From an uncultured Bacilli bacterium (GTDB lineage: Bacteria > Bacillota_I > Bacilli_A > RF39 > UBA660): a DNA stretch of 17,037 nucleotides. The stretch covers positions 1 to 17,037 of the forward strand of contig CAKPJE010000014.1 of NCBI GenBank assembly GCA_934162555.1, in the 5' to 3' direction. The position numbers and the translations under genes are program-made. Positions 7,512 through 13,867 of this stretch are shown in pieces (the stretch's first letter is position 1; every line of letters starts with the position of its first letter). Under the pieces are notes generated by a model. That model did not search any database and was not told where the DNA came from. It was given only the letters and a program-made list of their open reading frames with translations.

Positions 7512-7543
7512 ATTATAATTTTATGCATTTAATAATGAAATAC
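7512..7543 (-). promoter_or_regulatory. sigK promoter region, vegetative-like and sigma-E-like candidates
   Basis: Two overlapping candidates exist on the minus strand. TATAAT (7512-7517) with TTTCAT (7535-7540) at 17 bp looks sigma-A-like, but its start site would fall beyond the ribosome-binding GGGGG. CATAAAAT (7518-7525) with GTATT (7539-7543) at 13 bp resembles the sigma-E pattern (ATATT, then CATACA-T). It puts the -10 end 16 nt before the ATG, as in the other genes here. Sigma-E control of sigK is established in Bacillus, but the match here is imperfect. Confidence 0.35.
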
Positions 7544-7644
7544 TAGACTTTTCTTTTGCAAAAATGTATAATTTAAATGGTAGGTGAATATATGAAAAAA
7601 GGATTTACATTAGTAGAACTAATAGTAGTAATAGTATTACTTTC
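7541..7644 (+). repeat. Direct repeat of promoter, leader and signal-peptide code (copy 1)
   Basis: This segment aligns without gaps to 9966-10069. It is identical for the last 84 bp (7561-7644 = 9986-10069), with five differences in the 20 bp before. It covers the -35 and -10 boxes, the AGGTGA site, the ATG and the first 17 codons of both giant pilin-like genes. Divergence rises soon after. Confidence 0.9.
7544..7572 (+). promoter_or_regulatory. Promoter of the first giant pilin-like gene
   Basis: -35 TAGACT (7544-7549), 17 bp spacer, -10 TATAAT (7567-7572) preceded by TG. The same arrangement is present before the second copy, which supports its function. It is divergent from sigK and shares a 90 bp intergenic region with it. 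Confidence 0.7.
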
Positions 7645-9628
7645 ATTAATATCTATTTTTACATTCCCAAGTATAAATAAGACCTTAAATGAAAGAAAAG
7701 AAAAATTATATAATATTCAGATTGAAAATATAAAGACCTCAACCAAAAACTATATAAATAAAAATAATTTATTTAGTGCTAGTGATAAAGTAATAGTAAC
7801 ACTTTGCCAATTAAAACAAGAAGGTTTTACAGATGAAAATATAAAAGATCCAAGAACCGGAGTATTACTTTCAAATGATTCAAAAGTTATTGCTGAAAAA
7901 GATACAAATGAATATACCTTTATATTAGGTGATGATAATAGTACAACCTGTGGCTTAAAAGCTGATACACTTTTTGAATATGTTGAAGTTGGTAGTGAAT
8001 ACATAGAAAAAATGGATGAATCAAAATATACTATTACAATTTATTTGGACAATAACGAAGTAGAAAGTATAGATACAAGTAGAATAAGTACATATATTAT
8101 TAAATATACTTCTGCTGATGGAACAAAGATAACAAAATATGTCTATATTATAGATACAACAGGTCCAGAAATTACTTATACAAAAGATCAGAAATATGTA
8201 GATACAAATGGTAATGAAGTAACAAGTAAAAAAATAGGCGAGGGAACAATAATTATAAATGCTAACCAAAATGATACATTTATACCATTTCCTGCCCAAG
8301 CAATTGACAAAAACGATGGAGAAACAGAACTAAATATTAGTTCAAACGTAAATTTAAAATTACCAGGGACCTATTATATTACTTATTCAAGTACAGATCA
8401 AAAAGGAAATACAACAACTAAAAACCAAAAAATAGAAGTTGTTGATACCATTGCACCAATAATAGATAATATTTTTGGAATCCCAGAAAATAAAACATCT
8501 AATAGCATAGTATTATCTGTTGATGCTCACGATAATGAAAGTGGACTGCATCCAAGAGGTGCTTATTCATTTGATGGTGGTTCAACATGGCAAGTAAATA
8601 ATACAATTAATGTTGATGAAAATAAAACCATAAATATAGTAGTAAGGGATGCTGCCTTAAATGAAACAAGAAAAACTATAACAATAGATAATATTTTAAA
8701 AGATGATAAAAATTTATCATTTACTATAACAAAAGGAACAATGAAAAATAGTGGTTGGTTTATAGATGATGTTGAAATTGAAATAAAGCCACTAGTTGCA
8801 AAAGAAAATTTTAAATCATATAGTTATTGTATAAGTTCAGATGTAAATTGTACGCCAAATAAAGAAATAACAGAAATTAATGGAACTTTAGAAAGTATTA
8901 CTACAAATACAAAAGGATTACATATATGTGGATATGTTACCAAAAATGATGGCACTAAAACTGCTCAAATATGTAGTATGGTTATAAAAATTGATAAAGA
9001 AAAACCATTATGTACAGTTGAATATGAAACAAACTATGATTCATCAATAGGTTTACCAGGAAAAATAATTGTAACAGATTCAATAAGTGGTCCAGAACAA
9101 GCTGAAATATCATTCCTAGAAAGAAGTTCTAAAGTATTTGAAGTATATGATAAAGCAGGAAATCAAAATACTTGCACAGTAAAAGTAAAAGCAAGTGTTC
9201 AATCAAGATATAAAACATGTAATAGTTATAACTCATGTCCAAATGAAACTTACTGTGGTAGATCATGGTATTACTGTGATTGTAGTGATTGTAAGTATGG
9301 AGCAAACACATGTAGAGGTGGTTACACAAGAGAAGTATGTACCCAATATGGATGGTGCCATAATACAGGCTGTAGTTCAAGTAATAAATGTCCAGTAGGT
9401 GCTAGCTGTTGGTGTGAAGCAACTAAAAAAACCGGTTGGGATCCTTGTAAATATGGTTCAAATACATGCCAATATGGATGTGATGAATGTGATGGAGGCG
9501 CAAATTCATGTCCTAACCCAACATGTGGCTGTTCATCATGGACATATAGCGAGTGGACATCTGGTGAATGTACTAATGTAAGTGGTAAAACTTGTGAAAC
9601 AAGAAGGGAATATTTAAAAGGTGAATAA
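7592..9628 (+). CDS. Giant prepilin-like protein with Ig-like modules and Cys-rich C-terminus (paralogue 1)
   Basis: A 678 aa exported protein that I cannot tie to a named gene. It starts MKKG|FTLVEL, a class III (type IV prepilin) signal with a predicted cut after Gly4 and the mature Glu5; a 20-residue hydrophobic helix follows. Residues about 30-130 are pilin-like. Next come about four beta-rich modules (about 185-285, 290-370, 370-470, 470-535) joined by linkers such as IIDTTGP and VVDTIAP, as in bacterial Ig-like domains. The C-terminal 125 residues hold 22 cysteines with motifs CKYGANTC and CKYGSNTC. They end in EWTSGECT and CETRREY, loosely like a thrombospondin type 1 repeat. Typical pseudopilins are 100-200 aa, so this is far larger. 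The start at 7592 follows TAGGTGA (7581-7587); the in-frame ATG at 7577 lies at the predicted transcription start. It is coupled to the small gene at 9630. It is probably a minor pilin, tip adhesin or surface fibre. Confidence 0.88.
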   Translation: MKKGFTLVELIVVIVLLSLISIFTFPSINKTLNERKEKLYNIQIENIKTSTKNYINKNNLFSASDKVIVTLCQLKQEGFTDENIKDPRTGVLLSNDSKVIAEKDTNEYTFILGDDNSTTCGLKADTLFEYVEVGSEYIEKMDESKYTITIYLDNNEVESIDTSRISTYIIKYTSADGTKITKYVYIIDTTGPEITYTKDQKYVDTNGNEVTSKKIGEGTIIINANQNDTFIPFPAQAIDKNDGETELNISSNVNLKLPGTYYITYSSTDQKGNTTTKNQKIEVVDTIAPIIDNIFGIPENKTSNSIVLSVDAHDNESGLHPRGAYSFDGGSTWQVNNTINVDENKTINIVVRDAALNETRKTITIDNILKDDKNLSFTITKGTMKNSGWFIDDVEIEIKPLVAKENFKSYSYCISSDVNCTPNKEITEINGTLESITTNTKGLHICGYVTKNDGTKTAQICSMVIKIDKEKPLCTVEYETNYDSSIGLPGKIIVTDSISGPEQAEISFLERSSKVFEVYDKAGNQNTCTVKVKASVQSRYKTCNSYNSCPNETYCGRSWYYCDCSDCKYGANTCRGGYTREVCTQYGWCHNTGCSSSNKCPVGASCWCEATKKTGWDPCKYGSNTCQYGCDECDGGANSCPNPTCGCSSWTYSEWTSGECTNVSGKTCETRREYLKGE

Positions 9629-9629
9629 A

Positions 9630-9953
9630 TTGAAAAAGTGGTTCCCATATATTACAATTATTTTAGTAATTATTTTAACAATATCATTAATAATCATTGA
9701 TAAAAAAAATAAAAAACAATTAAGTTTAGATGATCAAATGATTAAATACTGTGAGCAAATATATAAAAATGAAAATATTGGAGATAAAGAAATATATATC
9801 ACATTAAAAACAATGAAAGAAAAATATAATTTGGATATATCTGCATTTGAAGAAGAAAAACATAATTGTTCACTTGAAAATAGTATGGCAAAAGCCTATA
9901 TGAAAAATGGTCAAATTGTTTGTTCTGTAAATTTAATATGTGAAAATAAGTAA
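9630..9953 (+). CDS. Small single-pass membrane protein with four cysteines
   Basis: A 107 aa protein I do not recognise. MKKWFP leads into one membrane segment (about 5-23), then a charged, mostly helical outer domain with Cys41, Cys80, Cys98 and Cys104. TTG at 9630 is preferred because AGGTGA (9619-9624) lies five bases upstream, matching the site used by both flanking pilin genes. A GTG at 9621 is inside that site. The ribosome-binding site sits in the last codons of the pilin-like gene and the start is two bases after its stop, so the two should be co-translated. The N-terminus is not a prepilin signal. Position and cysteine content suggest a partner, chaperone or disulfide-linked anchor for the Cys-rich pilins; this is inference only. 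Confidence 0.72.
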   Translation: MKKWFPYITIILVIILTISLIIIDKKNKKQLSLDDQMIKYCEQIYKNENIGDKEIYITLKTMKEKYNLDISAFEEEKHNCSLENSMAKAYMKNGQIVCSVNLICENK

Positions 9954-9981
9954 AGTTTAGTTTAATACTAGACTTTTTTTT
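9952..9981 (+). terminator. Intrinsic terminator overlapping the next promoter
   Basis: A stem of about nine pairs, with one G-T wobble, joins 9952-9960 to 9968-9976. Eight Ts follow (9974-9981). The 3' arm contains the TAGACT -35 box of the second pilin-like gene, so terminator and promoter share bases. Confidence 0.65.
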
Positions 9982-9997
9982 CAACAAAATGTATAAT
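9969..9997 (+). promoter_or_regulatory. Promoter of the second giant pilin-like gene
   Basis: -35 TAGACT (9969-9974), 17 bp spacer, -10 TATAAT (9992-9997) preceded by TG. It has the same boxes and spacing as the promoter at 7544-7572. The ATG is 19 nt after the -10 box, behind TAGGTGA. Confidence 0.7.
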
Positions 9998-10016
9998 TTA
10001 AATGGTAGGTGAATAT

Positions 10017-12140
10017 ATGAAAAAAGGATTTACATTAGTAGAACTAATAGTAGTAATAGTATTACTTTCTTTAATAGGAATTTTTACATTCCCAAGCATA
10101 AATAAAACTTTAAGTGAAAGAAAAGAAAAATTATATAATATTCAAATTGAAAATATAAAAACAAGTACTGAAAGTTATATAAATAAAAATAATTTATTTG
10201 TTGGTAATGATAAAGTATATGTAACACTTTGTCAGTTAAAACAAGAAGGTTTTACAGACGAAAATGTAAAAGATCCAAGAACAGGTAAAAAAATTCCTAA
10301 TGATTCAAAAGTAATAGTTTCAAAAAGTGAAGAAGGAACAGACTATACATTTGAATTAGGCTGGGATAACGAAACAGTATGCACTCAAAATGATGAAACC
10401 TTATTCGAATTTATAGAAGTAGGAGGAGAGTACAAAGAAAACATTGATATAAGCAAATATGAAGTAACGATTTATTTTGAAGGAGTTAAAGTCGACGAGG
10501 TAGATACAAATACTTTAGGAGCATATTATATCGAATATAAAGGAGAAAACAATATAATAAAATATGTCTATATAATTGATTCAAGTGGACCGAGTATCGT
10601 TTATGAAGAACCACATGAACATATAGACAAAGATGGTAATAAAATAAGTAGTACTAAAGTAGGCGAGGGCAGAATTGAAATAATAGCCAATCAGATATCA
10701 ACATTTGAGCCATTTAAAGTAAAAGTAGCAGATAATAGTGGCGAAGAAGTAACCGTAAAAATAACCTCAAGTGTAAATAACAAAGTTCCAGGAACATATT
10801 ATGTTGTCTATGAAGCTAAAGATAAAAATAATAATGCAACAACAAAAATTCAACAAATAGATGTTGTAGATAACGAAAAACCGGTAATAGAGGAAATATT
10901 AAAATCGCCAAATACAACAACATCAAACAATGTAGTAATTTCAGTTGTTGCCCATGACAATGAAAGTGGACTCCACCCAAGAGGTGCTTATTCATTTGAC
11001 GGAGGAATTACATGGCAAATAAATAATTCTATAACTGTAGAAAGTAACAGAAAATTAGAAATTGTTGTAAGAGATGTAGCACTTAATGAAACAAAAAAGA
11101 ATATTGAAATAACAAACATATTAAAAGATGATAAAAATATATCATACACAATAAATAAAGGAACTCTAAAAAATAATGGTTGGTTTATAGATGATGTTGA
11201 AGTTTTAATTAAACCATTAGTATCAAACGAATACTTTGCTTCTTATAGTTATTGTATAAGTGATGATGCAAATTGTATCCCAAATATAAAAGTAGATGAA
11301 AAAAAAGATACTAAAGTAATTATAAGTGAAAATACTAAAGGAACTTATATATGCGGAAATGTAAGTAAAAACGATGGCACTAAAACAGATACAATCTGTA
11401 GTATGGTAGTCAAAGTGGATAAAGATGTTCCAACATGTAGCATAGATGTAAGTAGTGAAAGTACAAACGGTGTAACAGGCACTGTAAATATTATTGATAA
11501 TACAAGTGGACCTAGGGTAAATCAAATTAAATTTGATAAATTAATTAAAACAAAAATATATGATATTGAAGATAATGCTGGTAATAAAAATACATGTACA
11601 GTAAAAATTAAGGCAACTGATTATACAAGATTTTCAAGTTGTTCAGGCTTTAAGTCATGTCCAAATTCAACATGTGGTTATGAATACTGTACAGCATCAG
11701 ATTGTGGTTATGCAAGTTGTAATGCTTGCTACGATAGTTGTCTTTATGGATCAAATACATGTCGTAGTGGTTGGGTTACAACTGGTGAAGAATGTGTAAG
11801 ATGGAGATGCTATACAGGGGCAGGTGGCCAAAATGGTCATGATTTTGATCATAACTTTGGTGGCAGAGGCTATTGCTCGTGCATAAAAACTGAAAAAACA
11901 GGCTATTATGATAGTTGCGCATATGGCTCGAATACATGCCGAGGAGGATACTATTACTGTCAAAGCCCATCATGCGGTTACAATACTTGTCAAAGTCCAT
12001 CATGTGGCTATCAAAGCTGTCCATCTGCTACATGTGGATGTGAAAGTTGGAGTAGTTATGGCGAATGGTCAACTAATACTTGTTCATCAAATTCAATGAA
12101 AAGATGTGAACAAAAAAGAGAATATACATATGAAAGATAA
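10017..12140 (+). CDS. Giant prepilin-like protein with Ig-like modules and Cys-rich C-terminus (paralogue 2)
   Basis: A 707 aa paralogue of the protein at 7592, same domain order and same class III signal (MKKG|FTLVEL). Only four of the first 61 residues differ. The Ig-like modules are clearly alignable; GLHPRGAYSFDGG and NGWFIDDVE occur in this copy with close or identical counterparts in the other. The Cys-rich tail (about 542-702) is longer, with 24 cysteines. It contains decapeptides of the form C-x-x-S-x-C-G-Y-x-x, CLYGSNTC and CAYGSNTC, and a Gly/His insert (GHDFDHNFGG) that could bind metal. It ends in EWSTNTCS and CEQKREY, matching the end of copy 1. ATG at 10017 follows TAGGTGA; an in-frame ATG at 10002 lies too close to the -10 box. 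No clear terminator follows; the proS promoter begins 13 bp after the stop. It is probably a surface-exposed minor pilin or fibre subunit. The partner machinery is not in the window. Confidence 0.88.
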   Translation: MKKGFTLVELIVVIVLLSLIGIFTFPSINKTLSERKEKLYNIQIENIKTSTESYINKNNLFVGNDKVYVTLCQLKQEGFTDENVKDPRTGKKIPNDSKVIVSKSEEGTDYTFELGWDNETVCTQNDETLFEFIEVGGEYKENIDISKYEVTIYFEGVKVDEVDTNTLGAYYIEYKGENNIIKYVYIIDSSGPSIVYEEPHEHIDKDGNKISSTKVGEGRIEIIANQISTFEPFKVKVADNSGEEVTVKITSSVNNKVPGTYYVVYEAKDKNNNATTKIQQIDVVDNEKPVIEEILKSPNTTTSNNVVISVVAHDNESGLHPRGAYSFDGGITWQINNSITVESNRKLEIVVRDVALNETKKNIEITNILKDDKNISYTINKGTLKNNGWFIDDVEVLIKPLVSNEYFASYSYCISDDANCIPNIKVDEKKDTKVIISENTKGTYICGNVSKNDGTKTDTICSMVVKVDKDVPTCSIDVSSESTNGVTGTVNIIDNTSGPRVNQIKFDKLIKTKIYDIEDNAGNKNTCTVKIKATDYTRFSSCSGFKSCPNSTCGYEYCTASDCGYASCNACYDSCLYGSNTCRSGWVTTGEECVRWRCYTGAGGQNGHDFDHNFGGRGYCSCIKTEKTGYYDSCAYGSNTCRGGYYYCQSPSCGYNTCQSPSCGYQSCPSATCGCESWSSYGEWSTNTCSSNSMKRCEQKREYTYER
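11658..11717 (+). repeat. Two tandem Cys-rich decapeptide units
   Basis: Two 30 bp in-frame units encode CPNSTCGYEY and CTASDCGYAS (protein residues 548-567). They follow the same pattern as the units at 11958-12047: Cys at positions 1 and 6, then Gly-Tyr or Gly-Cys. Confidence 0.75.
11958..12047 (+). repeat. Three tandem 30 bp Cys-rich decapeptide units
   Basis: In-frame units at 11958-11987, 11988-12017 and 12018-12047 encode CQSPSCGYNT, CQSPSCGYQS and CPSATCGCES. The first two are near-identical in DNA. Cys recurs every five residues, which suits a disulfide-stapled short-repeat fold. Confidence 0.85.
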
Positions 12141-12153
12141 TTTGCAATAATTA

Positions 12154-12182
12154 TTGACAATTGAATAAAAAAAATGTATATT
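12154..12182 (+). promoter_or_regulatory. Promoter of proS
   Basis: Consensus -35 TTGACA (12154-12159), 17 bp spacer, -10 TATATT (12177-12182) preceded by TG. It feeds the T-box leader. Confidence 0.8.
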
Positions 12183-12189
12183 AATAAAA

Positions 12190-12373
12190 ACGAGAAAAAA
12201 TATTATTAATTTCCTTATATTAGTGAGCTTGAGATAGTGAAAACAAGTTATAATAATTAATAATTCCTATTTTCTTAAGTGAAATGTAAACATTTCCGGT
12301 TAAAACCGTTATATTAATTAAGCAAAAAAAAGGATGGCACCGTCTTATTGACTCCTTGTACTATTCTTTTTTT
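12190..12373 (+). promoter_or_regulatory. T-box riboswitch leader of proS (proline specifier CCU)
   Basis: A tRNA-sensing leader. The T-box core AAGGATGGCACCGTC (12330-12344) folds as an antiterminator: AAGGA with TCCTT (12353-12357), the seven-base bulge TGGCACC, and GTC with GAC (12350-12352). The distal stem I region is AGTGAG, then CTTG and CAAG (12228-12231, 12244-12247) enclosing AGTG. A candidate specifier CCT (Pro) at 12266-12268 follows 18 nt after that helix, nearly the same distance as in the gltX leader. Hairpins at 12281-12296 and 12297-12308 fit the linker stems. A competing, imperfect terminator (GGATGGCAC 12332-12340 with GTACTATTC 12358-12366, then seven Ts) shares the T-box bases. 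Confidence 0.82.
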
Positions 12374-12393
12374 CATATATAGGAGGGAAAATT

Positions 12394-13809
12394 ATGGCTA
12401 ATAAAGCAATAACAAGCAGAGATATTGACTTTGCGCAGTGGTACACAGATGTTGTAAAAGCAGCACGCTTAGCAACATATTCAAGTGTAAAAGGATGTAC
12501 AATATTTGAACCAAACGGTTATGCAATATGGGAAAATATCCAAAAAAATATGGACAAATTATTTAAAGAAACAGGACATAAAAATGTAGCAATGCCACTA
12601 TTTATACCAGAAAAACTATTAAATAAAGAAAGTGAACTTGTAAATGGCTTCGCACCAGAAGTAGCTTGGGTAACAGAAGGTGGTAGCAAAAAATTAGAAG
12701 AAAGACTGTGCATAAGACCAACAAGTGAAACATTATTCAGTGATTATTATAGTAAAGTTGTAAAATCATATAGAGATTTACCACTTAAATATAATCAGTG
12801 GTGCAGTGTTGTAAGATGGGAAAAAGAAACAAGACCATTTTTAAGATCAAGAGAATTCTTTTGGCAAGAAGGACATACAGTTCATGCAACTAAAGAAGAA
12901 GCTGAAGATGAAACAAGAGATATGCTAAACTTATATAAGTTCTTCTTTGAAAAATATTTGGCCATCCCAGTTGTAACAGGAAGAAAAACAGAAAAAGAAA
13001 AATTTGCCGGTGCTGAATATACATTAACAATCGAAGCTCTAATGCATAATGGTGTATGTTTACAAAGTGGAACAAGTCATTATTTCGGTCAAAAATTTAG
13101 TAAAGCATATGACATTAAATTTTTAAACAAAGAAAATAAACTTCAATACTGTTATCAAACATCATGGGGAACATCAAATAGAATGATTGGAGCCTTAATA
13201 ATGGTTCACGGTGATGACAATGGGTTAGTATTACCTCCATTAGTCGCACCAACTCAAGCAGTAATCATTGGAATTGGTGAAGTAGATGAAGAAGTAAATA
13301 AAATATATAATACTTTAAAAGAAGCTGGTATAAGAGTAACTGTTGATGATAGTGAAAAATCACCAGGATTTAAATTCGCGGAAGCTGAAGTAAACGGAAT
13401 ACCAATTAGAATAGAAATAGGTGCAAGAGATTTAGCAAATAACGAAATAACTATTGCAAGAAGAGATACATTAGAAAAAATTAAAGTGGATAAAGATATT
13501 GATATGGTTTCTTATGTAAAAGAATTATTTTCTAAAATTCAAGAAAATATGTACAACAGAGCTTTAGAAAGAATGAAAACAATGACATATGAAGCTAAAA
13601 ATTTGGCAGAAATGGAAGATATTTTAAATAAACAACCAGGCTTTATAATTGCAGACTGGTGTGGAAGTGAAGAATGTGAAGTTAAAATAAAAGAAATCAA
13701 AGGGTGCAAATCAAGATGCATCTTAGAAAACCATGATAAAATAACAGGTAAATGTGTTGCTTGTAACAAAGAAGCTAAAGAAACAGTTGTATGGGGAATT
13801 CAGTATTAG
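12394..13809 (+). CDS. proS: Prolyl-tRNA synthetase, archaeal/eukaryotic-like (ProS type 3)
   Basis: Class II synthetase that charges tRNA-Pro in the cytosol. The 471 aa length fits the shorter form without the bacterial editing insertion. Motif 2 is RWEKETRPFLRSREFFWQEG (141-160). Motif 3 lies at about 262-281 (GALIMVHGDDNGLVLPP). An anticodon-binding domain follows at about 286-370. The C-terminal domain has Cys423, Cys428, Cys438, Cys442, Cys454 and Cys457, able to bind zinc, and ends in WGIQY with the conserved terminal Tyr. All of this marks the archaeal/eukaryotic-like type found in many Bacillota. AGGAGGG (12381-12387) precedes the ATG by six bases. Expression appears controlled by uncharged tRNA-Pro through the T-box leader. 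Confidence 0.96.
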   Translation: MANKAITSRDIDFAQWYTDVVKAARLATYSSVKGCTIFEPNGYAIWENIQKNMDKLFKETGHKNVAMPLFIPEKLLNKESELVNGFAPEVAWVTEGGSKKLEERLCIRPTSETLFSDYYSKVVKSYRDLPLKYNQWCSVVRWEKETRPFLRSREFFWQEGHTVHATKEEAEDETRDMLNLYKFFFEKYLAIPVVTGRKTEKEKFAGAEYTLTIEALMHNGVCLQSGTSHYFGQKFSKAYDIKFLNKENKLQYCYQTSWGTSNRMIGALIMVHGDDNGLVLPPLVAPTQAVIIGIGEVDEEVNKIYNTLKEAGIRVTVDDSEKSPGFKFAEAEVNGIPIRIEIGARDLANNEITIARRDTLEKIKVDKDIDMVSYVKELFSKIQENMYNRALERMKTMTYEAKNLAEMEDILNKQPGFIIADWCGSEECEVKIKEIKGCKSRCILENHDKITGKCVACNKEAKETVVWGIQY

Positions 13810-13821
13810 AATCCCTTTTTT
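13794..13821 (+). terminator. Intrinsic terminator of proS
   Basis: GGGAATTC (13794-13801) pairs with GAATCCC (13809-13815) with one bulged A and a seven-base loop, followed by six Ts. The stem includes the last proS codons and its stop codon. Confidence 0.7.
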
Positions 13822-13822
13822 C

Positions 13823-13850
13823 TTTACAAATAAAAAAATATCGGTATAAT
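13823..13850 (+). promoter_or_regulatory. Promoter of the amidoligase-family gene
   Basis: -35 TTTACA (13823-13828), 16 bp spacer, -10 TATAAT (13845-13850). The -10 box ends 17 nt before the ATG, with AGGTGA (13858-13863) between, giving a predicted leader of about 11 nt. Confidence 0.65.
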
Positions 13851-13867
13851 AATTACTAGGTGAAACT

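Noticed and set aside
7577..7592. Upstream ATG (7577, and equivalent 10002) as the pilin start
   Set aside because: It would fall at or before the predicted transcription start, has no ribosome-binding site, and would bury the MKKG prepilin signal behind extra residues.
9195..9581. Two alternative-frame plus-strand open frames inside the Cys-rich region
   Set aside because: They are Val/His-rich frame-shifted readings of the same repeats, with no conservation of function between the two paralogues.
9322..9648. Antisense open frame of 108 codons across the Cys-rich tail of the first pilin-like gene
   Set aside because: It exists because TGT/TGC-rich code lacks stops in the opposite frame. 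No ribosome-binding site or recognisable protein is seen, and the plus-strand frame has clear paralogue conservation.
11958..12047. CRISPR-like or tandem non-coding repeat
   Set aside because: The 30 bp units are contiguous without spacers, lie in frame in a coding region and encode a regular Cys pattern.
12141..12170. Terminator after the second pilin-like gene
   Set aside because: Only a four-pair CAAT/ATTG hairpin is present and no T-run follows it. It overlaps the proS -35 box, so I do not call it.
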